Positions 37,596-46,956 of a DNA stretch of 64,000 bases are shown here, piece after piece; within the stretch, counting starts at the first letter, position 1; each line of letters starts with the position of its first letter. The stretch is from Algibacter marinivivus (lineage in GTDB: Bacteria > Bacteroidota > Bacteroidia > Flavobacteriales > Flavobacteriaceae). Position numbers and translations under genes: made by a program. The notes under the pieces are model-generated. The model made no database searches. It was not told the origin of the DNA and saw nothing but the letters and a program-made list of their open reading frames with translations. The stretch covers positions 372,001 to 436,000 of the forward strand of contig NZ_QFRI01000001.1 in the NCBI RefSeq assembly GCF_003143755.1, given 5' to 3'.

Positions 37596-40500
37596 TGGAA
37601 CTAGAACAATTAAACGACCTGCTTAAAAAACACGAATTAGAGTTAGTAATCGGTCTGGAAACACACGTTCGATTAAATACAAAAACCAAATTATTTTGCT
37701 CTTGTGCAAATCAAGAAATAGAAAAGCCTAATCAAAATATCTGTTCGGTTTGTACAGGACAAATGGGGGTTTTACCAGCTATAAATAAAGAAGCAATTAC
37801 TAAGGCTATTTATTTTGGAAAAGCAGTAAAATCTACTTTTGAAAACGAAGTGATTTCTTGGGACAGAAAGCATTATGAGTATCCGGATAATCCAAAAAAT
37901 ATTCAGATTACGCAGTTTCACAACCCTGTGATTCCTGATGGTTCAGTATCTTGCTTCCGAAATGATGGATCGCAGTTTACTGTAAACTTAACGCAAGTTC
38001 ATATTGAAGAAGATGCGGCTAAATTGATGCACGAAAAGAAGGTATCGTTAGTTGATTTTAACAAAGCTGGCGTACCACTTATTGAGATTGTTACCGAACC
38101 TTGTATCCGTCATATCGAAGATGCTTCAACCTATGCGCAATACATTCAGCGTATTGTTCAGAATCTTGGAATCTCTGAAGCTAACCTTGAAAAAGGCGAG
38201 TTTAAATCGGATGTTTCGGTGTCACTTCGTAAAAAACACGATTATAATTTAAATCCACGTACCGAAATAAAAAACTTAAACTCCTTCAAGTTTATGGTGG
38301 AGGCTTTAAAAGAAGAAGTTGAAAAACAACTCAACTATTTCTTAGAAAACAAGGCATTTAGACCAGACCAAACTACAGTGTTATGGGATGCTGAATTGAA
38401 GCAAACCAAAACCATGCGTAAAAAGGAATTTGAAGCAGATTACCGTTTTATTTCTGAGCCCGATTTACCTTTTGTAAGCATAAAAGAAGTGGTTGAATCT
38501 ATTGATGTCGATTTAAGCACACTACCATTTGCAGTAGAACGCATCCTTATTAAAGGTGGTGTTTTACCTCAAGATGCTAAGTTTTTTACAGCTGATTCAT
38601 TACGTTCTGAAACGTTTGTAGCGATTAACAACGTTATTAAAGACCCTTCATTTGTTGCCAAAACATTAGTGAATAATATTGATGCTGAAGCTTATGGTGA
38701 TATTCATAGAATCGAACATTTAATCGAAATTTTTCAATTATTTAAAGATGAAAAAATCACTTCGGTTTTAGTTCAAAATGCAATAACATCTTATTTAAAA
38801 GATAGAGAATTCAACTATAACCAGTATTTTGAAGATAATACCATTTCAGAATCTCAAATAGAAGATGCTATTGCAAAGGTTATTTCAAACAATGGAGCTA
38901 TTGCAAACGATATCCGTTCTGGAAACCAAGGAAAAGCAGGTATTCTAGTTGGAAAAGTGATTGGTATTATTGGTAAAGGTGCTTCTGGAAAAGTAATCCG
39001 TGAAGGCATTTTGAAAGCGCTGGCTGGGAATAATAACGAAAGACAGAAGACAGAAGACGGAAGTACAACTCAACAACAAACGCCTCAACAACAAACAACA
39101 AAAAAGGAAGAAGAAGTACTCCCTGAAATTCCAATTATCATCAAAGATGAATACAGAACCCATGTTATTTCTGATATTTCAGATGAGAGCATTAACGAAA
39201 AAGTAACACTTTCTGGATGGGTATCTAGTGTGCGTGACCATGGTGAGTTAATCTTTATCGATTTACGTGATTCAAGTACGCAAGTATTTCAAGTGCGTTT
39301 GAGTAGAGAATCGTTTGCGAATTTAGATGAATTAGTAAAATTAAAACCTGAAACTGTTATTACCGTTTCTGGAACGATTCTGCAACGTAAAGAAGATGAT
39401 TATAACGCTGCATTAAGAACTGGTAAGATTGAACTAGAAGCCAAAGATTTAGAAATCCTAAACCTTTCTAAAACATTACCTTTTGAAATAAAACGCGCGA
39501 CTAAAACGAACGAAAATGTACGTTTTCAATATAAATATTTAGACCATAGAAATAATGATGTACGCAGAGTAATTGTTAACCGCCACAAGGTTATCAAAAT
39601 GATGCGTGATATTTTAGACGAGCAAGATTTCCTAGAAATTGAAACGCCTATTTTAAGTGCAGGAACTGATGAAGGCGCACGTGAGTTTATTGTACCAACA
39701 CGAAAACAAGCAGGTTCGTTTTATACCTTACCACAGGCACCTCAGCAATTCAAGCAAATGTTGATGGTTTCTGGTTACGAGAAGTATTTCCAAATTGCAC
39801 GTTGTTTTAGAGATGAAGATTCTCGTGGCGATCGTCAACCAGAATTTACACAGTTAGATATTGAAATGGCGTATGCCAGCATGCAACAAATCATTGATTT
39901 GAACACAAACATGTTCAATGGTATTGTTGAGAAAATATATGGCAAAAAATGGATCTTACGTCCGTTTGAGGTGTTAACCTATAAACAAGCCATGGACGAT
40001 TATGGCTGTGATAGACCAGATTTGCGTTTCGGTTTAAAACTGCAAGACATTACCAACATTGTAAAAGACACTACCTTTCAAGTATTTAGTAAACCTATTG
40101 ACGAAGGCGGTATTGTAAAGTGTATTAAAGTTTCTGCAGAAGAACAGGGCAACAAGCGTTTATCTAAAGGACAAATTGAAAAATTAACCGCATTGGCGCA
40201 AAGTCATGGTTTAGGAGGTTTAGCATACATCATCGTAAACGAAAACGATTTGCAATCGCCAATTATTAAATTTTTAGGCGAAGATATTGCTACTGGAATT
40301 ATAAAAACAACAGATGCTAAAGTGGGTGATATTGTATTCTTTTCTGCTGCAGATTATGCAACTGCTAATAAAGCTTTAGATGCAGTGCGACAAGAATTAG
40401 GTAACATGCTACGTTTAATCAATCCTAAGGAATTAAGACCTGCTTGGGTAATTGATTTTCCGATGTTTGAAAAAACAGATGAAGGCCGTTGGACGTTTAC

Positions 40501-40933
40501 CCACAACCCATTCTCAATGCCTGCTATTTATGATATTGACAAACACATGCATGGTAAAGAAGATGAAATTGGAAGCATCATTGCGCAACAATACGATCTT
40601 ATCTTAAACGGTTACGAAATTGGTGGTGGTTCTGTGCGTGCCCACAAACCAGAAATCTTAGAAGCTACATACAAAAACATGGGCTACAATAAGGACGAGA
40701 TGATGAAGAGTGTGGGCACTATGTATAAAGCCTTTCATTATGGTGCACCACCACACGGTGGTATTGCCTGGGGTGTAGATAGATTGATGATGATTTTAGA
40801 GAAAAAAGCATCCATTAGAGAAGTAATGGCTTTTCCAAAAACAGGAACTAGTGAAGATTTACTTTTTGGAGCGCCTTCTCAGTTATCTGATAAAAAGGTT
40901 GAGGAAATGAATGTGAAGGTGATTAGAAAATAG
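37595..40933 (+). CDS. gatB-aspS: fused amidotransferase subunit B - aspartyl-tRNA synthetase
   Basis: 1112-residue fusion. GatB part (about 10-475): VIGLETHVRLNTKTKLFCSC, CSVCTGQMG, DRKHYEYPDNPK, RKKEFEADYRF and a C-terminal YqeY-like tail. A low-complexity linker (about 476-512, Gln/Thr/Glu-rich) follows. The AspRS part (about 520-1112) has the OB fold SGWVSSVRDHGELIFIDLRD, class II motif 2 IARCFRDEDSRGDRQPEFTQLD, a GAD-type insertion, and motif 3 GGIAWGVDRLMM. AspRS would charge Asp on tRNA(Asn) and GatCAB amidate it, an obligate transamidosome. His in RDHG is the residue reported for non-discriminating Pseudomonas AspRS. Confidence 0.93.
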   Translation: MELEQLNDLLKKHELELVIGLETHVRLNTKTKLFCSCANQEIEKPNQNICSVCTGQMGVLPAINKEAITKAIYFGKAVKSTFENEVISWDRKHYEYPDNPKNIQITQFHNPVIPDGSVSCFRNDGSQFTVNLTQVHIEEDAAKLMHEKKVSLVDFNKAGVPLIEIVTEPCIRHIEDASTYAQYIQRIVQNLGISEANLEKGEFKSDVSVSLRKKHDYNLNPRTEIKNLNSFKFMVEALKEEVEKQLNYFLENKAFRPDQTTVLWDAELKQTKTMRKKEFEADYRFISEPDLPFVSIKEVVESIDVDLSTLPFAVERILIKGGVLPQDAKFFTADSLRSETFVAINNVIKDPSFVAKTLVNNIDAEAYGDIHRIEHLIEIFQLFKDEKITSVLVQNAITSYLKDREFNYNQYFEDNTISESQIEDAIAKVISNNGAIANDIRSGNQGKAGILVGKVIGIIGKGASGKVIREGILKALAGNNNERQKTEDGSTTQQQTPQQQTTKKEEEVLPEIPIIIKDEYRTHVISDISDESINEKVTLSGWVSSVRDHGELIFIDLRDSSTQVFQVRLSRESFANLDELVKLKPETVITVSGTILQRKEDDYNAALRTGKIELEAKDLEILNLSKTLPFEIKRATKTNENVRFQYKYLDHRNNDVRRVIVNRHKVIKMMRDILDEQDFLEIETPILSAGTDEGAREFIVPTRKQAGSFYTLPQAPQQFKQMLMVSGYEKYFQIARCFRDEDSRGDRQPEFTQLDIEMAYASMQQIIDLNTNMFNGIVEKIYGKKWILRPFEVLTYKQAMDDYGCDRPDLRFGLKLQDITNIVKDTTFQVFSKPIDEGGIVKCIKVSAEEQGNKRLSKGQIEKLTALAQSHGLGGLAYIIVNENDLQSPIIKFLGEDIATGIIKTTDAKVGDIVFFSAADYATANKALDAVRQELGNMLRLINPKELRPAWVIDFPMFEKTDEGRWTFTHNPFSMPAIYDIDKHMHGKEDEIGSIIAQQYDLILNGYEIGGGSVRAHKPEILEATYKNMGYNKDEMMKSVGTMYKAFHYGAPPHGGIAWGVDRLMMILEKKASIREVMAFPKTGTSEDLLFGAPSQLSDKKVEEMNVKVIRK

Positions 40934-40939
40934 AAACAA

Positions 40940-40969
40940 AAAAGCGAGACAATTAATTGTCTCGCTTTT
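40940..40969. terminator. bidirectional terminator between gatB-aspS and queE
   Basis: Perfect 14-base stem with core AAAAGCGAGACAAT / ATTGTCTCGCTTTT and a two-base centre, with A and T tracts on both sides. It ends 2 bases from the queE stop codon. Confidence 0.9.
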
Positions 40970-40971
40970 CT

Positions 40972-41601
40972 TTAAGGAATATTTAAATATTTGTGAGTTT
41001 GAAGTGATACTTTCCATTTGGGATTAGCCATAACATAGTCTACAATTTCCGGTACTACTTTATCACGCTTGCTCCACTCTGGTTGTAAATACAAAATACA
41101 ATTATCATTTACCTTAGTGGCTTGCTCTTCAGCAAAACGAAAATCATCTTTATTGTAAACAATTACTTTTAATTCATCAGCTTTTTCATAAACTTCCTGA
41201 GTTGGCAGCTTCATTTTTTTAGGAGATAAACATATCCAATCCCAAATACCTGTTAATTTATATGCACCAGAAGTCTCAATATGCACTTGAAGTCCTTCTG
41301 CTTTTAATCCCTTAGTTAATGGCGTCATATCCCAGGTTAATGGCTCGCCTCCAGTAACTACAATGGTATCACTATACTTTTTCGCGTTTTCTACAATTTG
41401 TGATGTTTTTGTAGGTGGATGTAAATTGGCATTCCAACTTTCTTTTACATCGCACCAATGGCAACCTACATCGCAACCGCCTATGCGCACAAAATAAGCT
41501 GCTGTACCTTTATAAAAGCCTTCACCTTGTATGGTATAAAACTCTTCCATTAATGGGAGCATTTCACCTTTATCAACCAATGATTGTATCTCTTTATCCA
41601 T
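40972..41601 (-). CDS. queE: 7-carboxy-7-deazaguanine synthase
   Basis: Radical SAM enzyme that contracts 6-carboxy-tetrahydropterin to the deazaguanine core of queuosine. FYTIQGEGFYKGTAAYFVRIGG precedes the cysteine motif CDVGCHWCD (CxxxCxxC). TGGEPLTWD and HIETSGAYKLTG follow. The start is set at MDKEIQSLVDKGEMLPLMEEF (41601), eight codons inside the longest frame, because the family begins near MLPLMEEFY. The length is then 209. Confidence 0.92.
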   Translation of the reverse strand: MDKEIQSLVDKGEMLPLMEEFYTIQGEGFYKGTAAYFVRIGGCDVGCHWCDVKESWNANLHPPTKTSQIVENAKKYSDTIVVTGGEPLTWDMTPLTKGLKAEGLQVHIETSGAYKLTGIWDWICLSPKKMKLPTQEVYEKADELKVIVYNKDDFRFAEEQATKVNDNCILYLQPEWSKRDKVVPEIVDYVMANPKWKVSLQTHKYLNIP

Positions 41602-41821
41602 AAGCCTGCAAAGATATGCATTCACTTTTGATTTTTTTAAGGTTGTTATATCCTTATTATAGATCTATTAAAATTTCTGTTTTCATTTTTTTCAAGACTG
41701 TAATTTAATTGCCTACAAATCAATAAAATAAATCGCATTTTATCGTTTTATCTTGGAGTTTCATCGTTCTTTTATTAGATTTGGTAAAAAATTAATAGCA
41801 AAAGTCTCTCACACGCTCTCA

Positions 41822-42448
41822 ATGAAAAAGAATATTTTCACTGTTTTATTACTGTGTTTATCTTACTATTACAGCTTTTCTCAGGTTGGAATTGGTACTA
41901 CAACGCCAACTGCCGAATTAGAAATTCAAACATCAGATGTTGGTGATCCACTCTTGGACATTCCTGCTTTAGAAATAAATCCTCAAACAACAAATGTACC
42001 TACTGGTTCTACTACTGGTCAAATTTCTGTAATTGGTGATAAGCTTTATATGTACGATGGCACAAGAAATAAGTGGTTAAGTATAGAAACCACTAAACTT
42101 CATTACGGAAGAGGAGGCAACAGGAATAATGAAGTATTAAGATACGTAGGGGATTTTGGAAACCAAAATTCAAGTGCTTTAATGCCATTTGATGGTACCA
42201 TAGTTCACATAACTGCTAGAGCTAGAGGTGGTCTTGCTAATAAAGATTTTTCAGTTGAAATAAGAAATGGAAATGCAATTGTAGGAACAGCAACCACTTA
42301 TAGTTTAGCTTCAAGCGAATTTATAGACACTACTACAAATACAAACTTTAGCGCTGGAGATTATATTATTTCAAGAATAGCTAATACACCAACAACAGCT
42401 ACAGTACAAGATCTTATTGTTACTATTTGGGTAAAATGGAGACAATAA
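41822..42448 (+). CDS. secreted protein with VGIGTTTP N-terminus
   Basis: 208-residue exported protein. The signal peptide ends in SFSQ, and the start is set at MKKNIFTVLLL (41822). The mature protein opens QVGIGTTTPTAELEIQ, the hallmark of many Bacteroidota surface proteins with tail-fibre-like N-termini. ALEINPQTTNVPTGSTTGQISVIGDKLYMYDGTRNKWLSIE follows, then a beta-rich region with collagen-like-tail character. Function unknown; cell-surface localisation is inferred. It shares its N-terminal pattern and an upstream GCATTTTATCG with the next gene. Confidence 0.75.
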   Translation: MKKNIFTVLLLCLSYYYSFSQVGIGTTTPTAELEIQTSDVGDPLLDIPALEINPQTTNVPTGSTTGQISVIGDKLYMYDGTRNKWLSIETTKLHYGRGGNRNNEVLRYVGDFGNQNSSALMPFDGTIVHITARARGGLANKDFSVEIRNGNAIVGTATTYSLASSEFIDTTTNTNFSAGDYIISRIANTPTTATVQDLIVTIWVKWRQ

Positions 42449-42568
42449 TTAGCGCTTCTTATTCCAAACAAAATCAAAAAAAGCAAACAATATTTTGCAT
42501 TTTATCGGATTTTTATATCTTTACGTCGATAATTTGACCCCTAAGTCGTTTTATTTACCTCTCAATAA

Positions 42569-43318
42569 ATGAAAAAAATAGCCTATTTGCTGTTGGTAAT
42601 AATTATAAACAGCACTAATTGTTTCGCCCAAGTTGGTATTGGAACTACAACGCCTCATAGCTCAACTATTTTACATATTGAAAGCTCAGACAAAGGTTTT
42701 TTACCTCCGCATGTTAGCTTAACAGGTGTAACAGATACTTCTACAATAACATCTCCAGCTGAAGGTTTAATGGTATATAGCCCTTTAAGTAATGACTGTA
42801 ATCTAGAACCTGGTATTTATGTATTTAATGGCACTCTCTGGAAAAAAATTAGTGGTGGAACATCATATTCCAGATTAATTAGAGACCATATAGGTGTTGG
42901 TAACGTCACTTTTACAGCATATAGTTCAACTAATTCTTATGCACCTTACAGTAGCTTATTTGATAATGTTGATAATACAGGAGCTGCAACATTTCATTCT
43001 CAACGAAGTGGATCTCCAACTGGAGACTGGGGTTTTGGTATAACACTGCCAAATAAATATACTATTACACAACTTATTCTTGATGGAAGAAACGATTGTT
43101 GTACTGCCAGAATAGTAAATTTAGTAGCCAGATTCTATAGTTGTGGTAATTTAGTATACTCTACAAGTGCTATTAGTAGTGCAGTTACTGGAGATAATAT
43201 AATTTCTATCCCTAACGTTTATGCAGATGAAATCAGACTTGTTGTACCTAATGGAGCCAGTACAGGCTCTGGAGCTGTGATTAATTTTTCCGAATTGGAT
43301 GTTATTGGTTCAAATTAA
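42569..43318 (+). CDS. secreted protein with VGIGTTTP N-terminus and discoidin-like C-domain
   Basis: 249-residue exported protein (signal peptide ending in CFAQ). It opens QVGIGTTTPHSSTILHIESSDKGFLPPHVSL and continues with the repeat-like EGLMVYSPLSNDCNLEPGIYVFNGTLWKKISGG. From about residue 105 the sequence (YAPYSSLFDNVDNTGAATFHSQ, DWGFGITLPNKYTITQLILDGRNDCC) resembles a discoidin/F5-8C galactose-binding fold, suggesting glycan binding. The role is inferred only. Confidence 0.75.
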   Translation: MKKIAYLLLVIIINSTNCFAQVGIGTTTPHSSTILHIESSDKGFLPPHVSLTGVTDTSTITSPAEGLMVYSPLSNDCNLEPGIYVFNGTLWKKISGGTSYSRLIRDHIGVGNVTFTAYSSTNSYAPYSSLFDNVDNTGAATFHSQRSGSPTGDWGFGITLPNKYTITQLILDGRNDCCTARIVNLVARFYSCGNLVYSTSAISSAVTGDNIISIPNVYADEIRLVVPNGASTGSGAVINFSELDVIGSN

Positions 43319-43414
43319 TTCTCTTTTAGTTTAAAAAGCAACTGACTATAAATAAATTAGTTTCTAAACTTATTTTTCTTCTAATTTCCTGTATTTTTAT
43401 GCAAAATACTAAGC

Positions 43415-44959
43415 ATGAGTACAAAGGAAACTTTTTTCAATTACATTACAGAAGGTAATAAAACTAAAGGTGATTATATCCCAGTAGGCGCAGCGATGTT
43501 AGATGGTGAAACCGTAACAGGAGCACATGTAAAAATTCCATTAAAAACTATGAATCGTCATGGTTTAATTGCTGGAGCTACGGGTACTGGCAAAACAAAA
43601 TCTTTACAAGTTTTAGCTGAAAATCTTAGTGATAAAGGTATTCCAGTCTTACTCATGGATATTAAAGGTGATTTAAGTGGTTTGGCACAACCAAGTCCTG
43701 GGCACCCAAAAATAGATGAGCGTCATGAAAAAATTGGATTACCTTTTGAAGCCAAAGCTTTCCCTGTAGAAGTCTTAACACTTTCTGAACAAGATGGTGT
43801 AAGATTAAGAGCAACTGTTAGTGAATTTGGACCCGTTTTATTATCTAGAATTTTAGATTTAACTGAAACGCAATCGGGAATAGTTGCTGTTATTTTTCAA
43901 TACTGTGATGATAACAAACTACCGCTTCTTGATTTAAAAGATTTTAAAAAGATTTTACAATACGCCACTCAAGAAGGTAAAGCTGAATTCACTGAATCTT
44001 ATGGAAGAATATCCACTGCATCAACGGGTGCTATTTTAAGAAAGATAGTTGAATTAGAACAACAAGGTGCAGATTTGTTTTTTGGAGAGACTTCTTTTGA
44101 AGTTGATGATTTATTACGAGTTGATGAAGATGGACGTGGTTATATTAACATATTAAGATTAACAGATATTCAGGACAGACCAAAATTATTTTCAACCTTT
44201 ATGCTGAGTTTATTAGCTGAAATCTATTCTACATTTCCTGAGCAAGGTGATAGTGATAGACCCGAACTTATTATGTTTATAGACGAAGCGCATTTAATAT
44301 TCAATGAAGCTTCAAAGGCTCTTTTAAATCAAATTGAAAGTATAGTAAAGCTTATAAGAAGTAAAGGCGTTGGGTTATATTTTGTAACTCAAAATCCTAC
44401 TGATGTTCCTGAAGCTGTTTTAGGGCAATTAGGTTTAAAAATTCAACATGCTTTACGTGCTTTTACAGCAAAAGACAGAAAAGCAATAAAACTTACGGCT
44501 CAAAATTATCCAGATTCGGAATATTACGAAACTACTGAAGTATTAACATCATTAGGAATTGGAGAAGCTCTTGTATCTGCTTTAGATGAAAAAGGTCGTC
44601 CTACGCCACTAGCTGCAACTATGATGCGTGCACCAATGAGTCGAATGGATGTTTTAACAGACCTTGAGCTTAGTAAGCTGCTTTCAAAATCTAAAATGGT
44701 TAAAAAATATAATGAAACTGTTGATAGAGAAAGCGCCTATGAATTATTAAACAAAAAAATAGAAAAAGCTGAAGCTGAAGAAGCCAAAGAGAAAGCTAAA
44801 AAAGAAAAAGAGGCTCTTAAAAAAGCAGAATCTAAAAGAAAAACCTCAACAAGAACACGTCGTAAAAGCACCCGTGTAAATCCCATTGTTAAAGTGCTAA
44901 CTAGTGCAACGTTTATTCGCAGTGTATTTGGTATTTTGACTAAAGTGATGAAAAAATAG
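43415..44959 (+). CDS. HerA-like/DUF853 family ATPase
   Basis: 514-residue FtsK/HerA-type ATPase of the DUF853 (YjgR-like) family. Walker A is GATGTGKT (residues 54-61), Walker B is LIMFIDEAHLIF, and GLYFVTQNPTDVPEAVLGQLGLKIQHALRAFT is the sensor region with its conserved Gln and Arg. The C-terminus (about 435-485) is an Ala/Glu/Lys coiled coil with a basic stretch. There is no NurA nuclease neighbour, so a DNA-end processing role is not supported by context. Confidence 0.9.
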   Translation: MSTKETFFNYITEGNKTKGDYIPVGAAMLDGETVTGAHVKIPLKTMNRHGLIAGATGTGKTKSLQVLAENLSDKGIPVLLMDIKGDLSGLAQPSPGHPKIDERHEKIGLPFEAKAFPVEVLTLSEQDGVRLRATVSEFGPVLLSRILDLTETQSGIVAVIFQYCDDNKLPLLDLKDFKKILQYATQEGKAEFTESYGRISTASTGAILRKIVELEQQGADLFFGETSFEVDDLLRVDEDGRGYINILRLTDIQDRPKLFSTFMLSLLAEIYSTFPEQGDSDRPELIMFIDEAHLIFNEASKALLNQIESIVKLIRSKGVGLYFVTQNPTDVPEAVLGQLGLKIQHALRAFTAKDRKAIKLTAQNYPDSEYYETTEVLTSLGIGEALVSALDEKGRPTPLAATMMRAPMSRMDVLTDLELSKLLSKSKMVKKYNETVDRESAYELLNKKIEKAEAEEAKEKAKKEKEALKKAESKRKTSTRTRRKSTRVNPIVKVLTSATFIRSVFGILTKVMKK

Positions 44960-44980
44960 ATTGACTATTAATCTATTTTT
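44955..44980 (+). terminator. terminator overlapping the stop codon of the HerA-like gene
   Basis: Stem AATAGATT / AATCTATT with a seven-base loop and a T-rich tail; the left arm includes the TAG stop codon. Confidence 0.65.
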
Positions 44981-45025
44981 TATTCAGATTTAAAAAAATA
45001 TTTAGCCCTAAAATTAACTCCATTT

Positions 45026-45583
45026 ATGTACAAATCAATCTTTAGTGTCATCATAATAACGTTTCTTTTTACAAGTTGTAACAAGGAACAAAACCCATTT
45101 GAAATTAGTAAACATCATATTGGTTTATTAACAGATTCTACGCAAGTTAAAGATCTTAAAGTAATTTATCCAAACGATTCTTTAGTAAAATTTATTAGTG
45201 GAGACGAGTTTACTGGAAATATCAACAACATTGAGGTTTTCGAAAAAGGTGGGAAGAAATTATTAACACTTACGCCAAAACAAGCCTTAGATTCCACCTC
45301 AACTATTGGAAGTATTCGTATTCTTGACGAACGCTATAAAACAGATAAAAACATTACAATTGTTAGTACTTTTAAGGATATACAAAACAACTATAAAGTA
45401 TCAAGAATTAGTAATTTAATCAATTCTATTGTAATTGCTGTAGATGAGATAAACGCTAATTTCACTATTGATAAAAAAGAACTTCCTGCGAATCTTAGGT
45501 TTGATATGGATTTAAAATTTGAACCCACACACATTCCAGATGGTGCTAAAGTAAAGTACTTTTTCATTAATTGGAGTCATTAA
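45026..45583 (+). CDS. hypothetical lipoprotein
   Basis: 185-residue lipoprotein (lipobox FTSC). The first part FEISKHHIGLLTDSTQVKDLKVIYPNDSLVK resembles the start of other flavobacterial envelope lipoproteins, but no function is known. The rest is predicted to be beta-rich. The next gene, a YitT protein, starts 13 bases downstream. Confidence 0.7.
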   Translation: MYKSIFSVIIITFLFTSCNKEQNPFEISKHHIGLLTDSTQVKDLKVIYPNDSLVKFISGDEFTGNINNIEVFEKGGKKLLTLTPKQALDSTSTIGSIRILDERYKTDKNITIVSTFKDIQNNYKVSRISNLINSIVIAVDEINANFTIDKKELPANLRFDMDLKFEPTHIPDGAKVKYFFINWSH

Positions 45584-45595
45584 TATATAAATTAA

Positions 45596-46576
45596 ATGAA
45601 TCCATTCTTATCAAAAATTTTAGTTGATGTTGCTCGTAAAAAGCTTGAAAAAAAACAATTAGATAAGCCAGTAACAAAAAAACAAATAGAACCTTTGGTG
45701 AGAAAATATGAGGTAGAAGTATCTCATGCTATTCGAGAATATATATTTATAATAATTGGTGTGTTTTCTGCTGGATTTGGACTAAAAGGCTTTCTACTAC
45801 CTAATAATTTTATTGATGGTGGGGCAACTGGAATTTCTTTACTTTTAGAAAATATTACGTCATTAAACTTAGGAATTCTTCTAATTCTTGTAAACCTTCC
45901 TTTTATATTTCTTGCTTCAAAAATAATAAGCAAAAAATTTGCTATTAAAAGTATTATTGGAATTACACTTCTAGCCATTGTAGTGCATTTTGTTAACTAC
46001 CCTATTATTACTGAAGACAAACTATTAATAGCCGTTTTTGGAGGTTTCTTTTTAGGTTCAGGTATTGGTTTATCTATGAGAGGAGGTAGTGTTATAGATG
46101 GTACTGAAGTATTAGCTATTTATTTAAGTAGAAGACTATCTTTAACTATAGGAGACGTATTATTCTTAATTAATATTTTAATTTTTTCTGCTGGTGCTTA
46201 CGTATTATCTATAGAAACATCCTTATATGCTATGCTTACTTACTTAGCAGCAGCTAGAACTGTAGATTTTGTAGTTGATGGTGTTGAAGAATATGTAGGT
46301 GTTACCATTATATCAAATAAACATGAAGAATTACGATTGATGTTGATTCAAAAACTTAGAAGAGCTTGCACTATTTATGCTGGAAAAGGTGGTTATGGTT
46401 CAACTGGTGAGAGTTATGATAAAGATATTATTTATACTGTAGTTACAAGATTAGAACTAGCTAGACTCCAAACTGAAATTGATAAAATTGACAAAAAGGC
46501 ATTCATTATTATGGGTGTTGTAAAAGATTTAAAAGGCGGCATGATAAAGAAAAAACCGCTAAAAGAAGACCATTAG
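45596..46576 (+). CDS. YitT family membrane protein
   Basis: 326-residue integral membrane protein with a basic N-terminal extension of about 45 residues. A five- or six-segment DUF161 membrane domain follows (IIIGVFSAGFGLKGFLLPNNFIDGGATGIS, SGIGLSMRGGSVIDGTEVLA). A C-terminal DUF2179 soluble domain completes it (TIISNKHEELRLMLIQKLRRACTIYAGKGGYGSTGE). The transport substrate, if any, is unknown. It is followed 12 bases later by a cupin gene. Confidence 0.88.
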   Translation: MNPFLSKILVDVARKKLEKKQLDKPVTKKQIEPLVRKYEVEVSHAIREYIFIIIGVFSAGFGLKGFLLPNNFIDGGATGISLLLENITSLNLGILLILVNLPFIFLASKIISKKFAIKSIIGITLLAIVVHFVNYPIITEDKLLIAVFGGFFLGSGIGLSMRGGSVIDGTEVLAIYLSRRLSLTIGDVLFLINILIFSAGAYVLSIETSLYAMLTYLAAARTVDFVVDGVEEYVGVTIISNKHEELRLMLIQKLRRACTIYAGKGGYGSTGESYDKDIIYTVVTRLELARLQTEIDKIDKKAFIIMGVVKDLKGGMIKKKPLKEDH

Positions 46577-46587
46577 ATTTATTATAT

Positions 46588-46956
46588 ATGTCTCAAAAAA
46601 AATATACTATTCAAGATAATCCGTTTGTTGTTCCAACTACAGATGGAAAAATTATAAAAGAGCACTTTGGAAATACTACGGATGGAAATTCTGAAATAAG
46701 TATTGCACACATGAAAGCACCCGCGGGTTGGAGCGAGCCTTTTCAAACTCCTGAATTTGATGAGTTTACTTTTATAATACGTGGTAAAAAACAGTTTATT
46801 ATTGAAGGGGAAACTGTGGTTTTAGAAGCTGGTCAATCTATAAAAATTGAAAGAAATACCAGAGTTCAGTATTCTAATCCATTTACTGAAGTTTGTGAGT
46901 ACATTGCTATTTGCACACCCGCTTTTTCTATGGATTTAGTAAATAGAGAAGGCTAA
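46588..46956 (+). CDS. cupin domain protein
   Basis: 122-residue single-domain cupin. The first motif lies around MKAPAGWSEPFQTPEFDEFTFIIRGKKQF and the second around VVLEAGQSIKIERNTRVQYSNPF. The metal-binding His of the first motif is not clearly conserved, so an enzymatic role is uncertain. The next gene's ATG follows directly after its stop codon. Confidence 0.8.
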   Translation: MSQKKYTIQDNPFVVPTTDGKIIKEHFGNTTDGNSEISIAHMKAPAGWSEPFQTPEFDEFTFIIRGKKQFIIEGETVVLEAGQSIKIERNTRVQYSNPFTEVCEYIAICTPAFSMDLVNREG

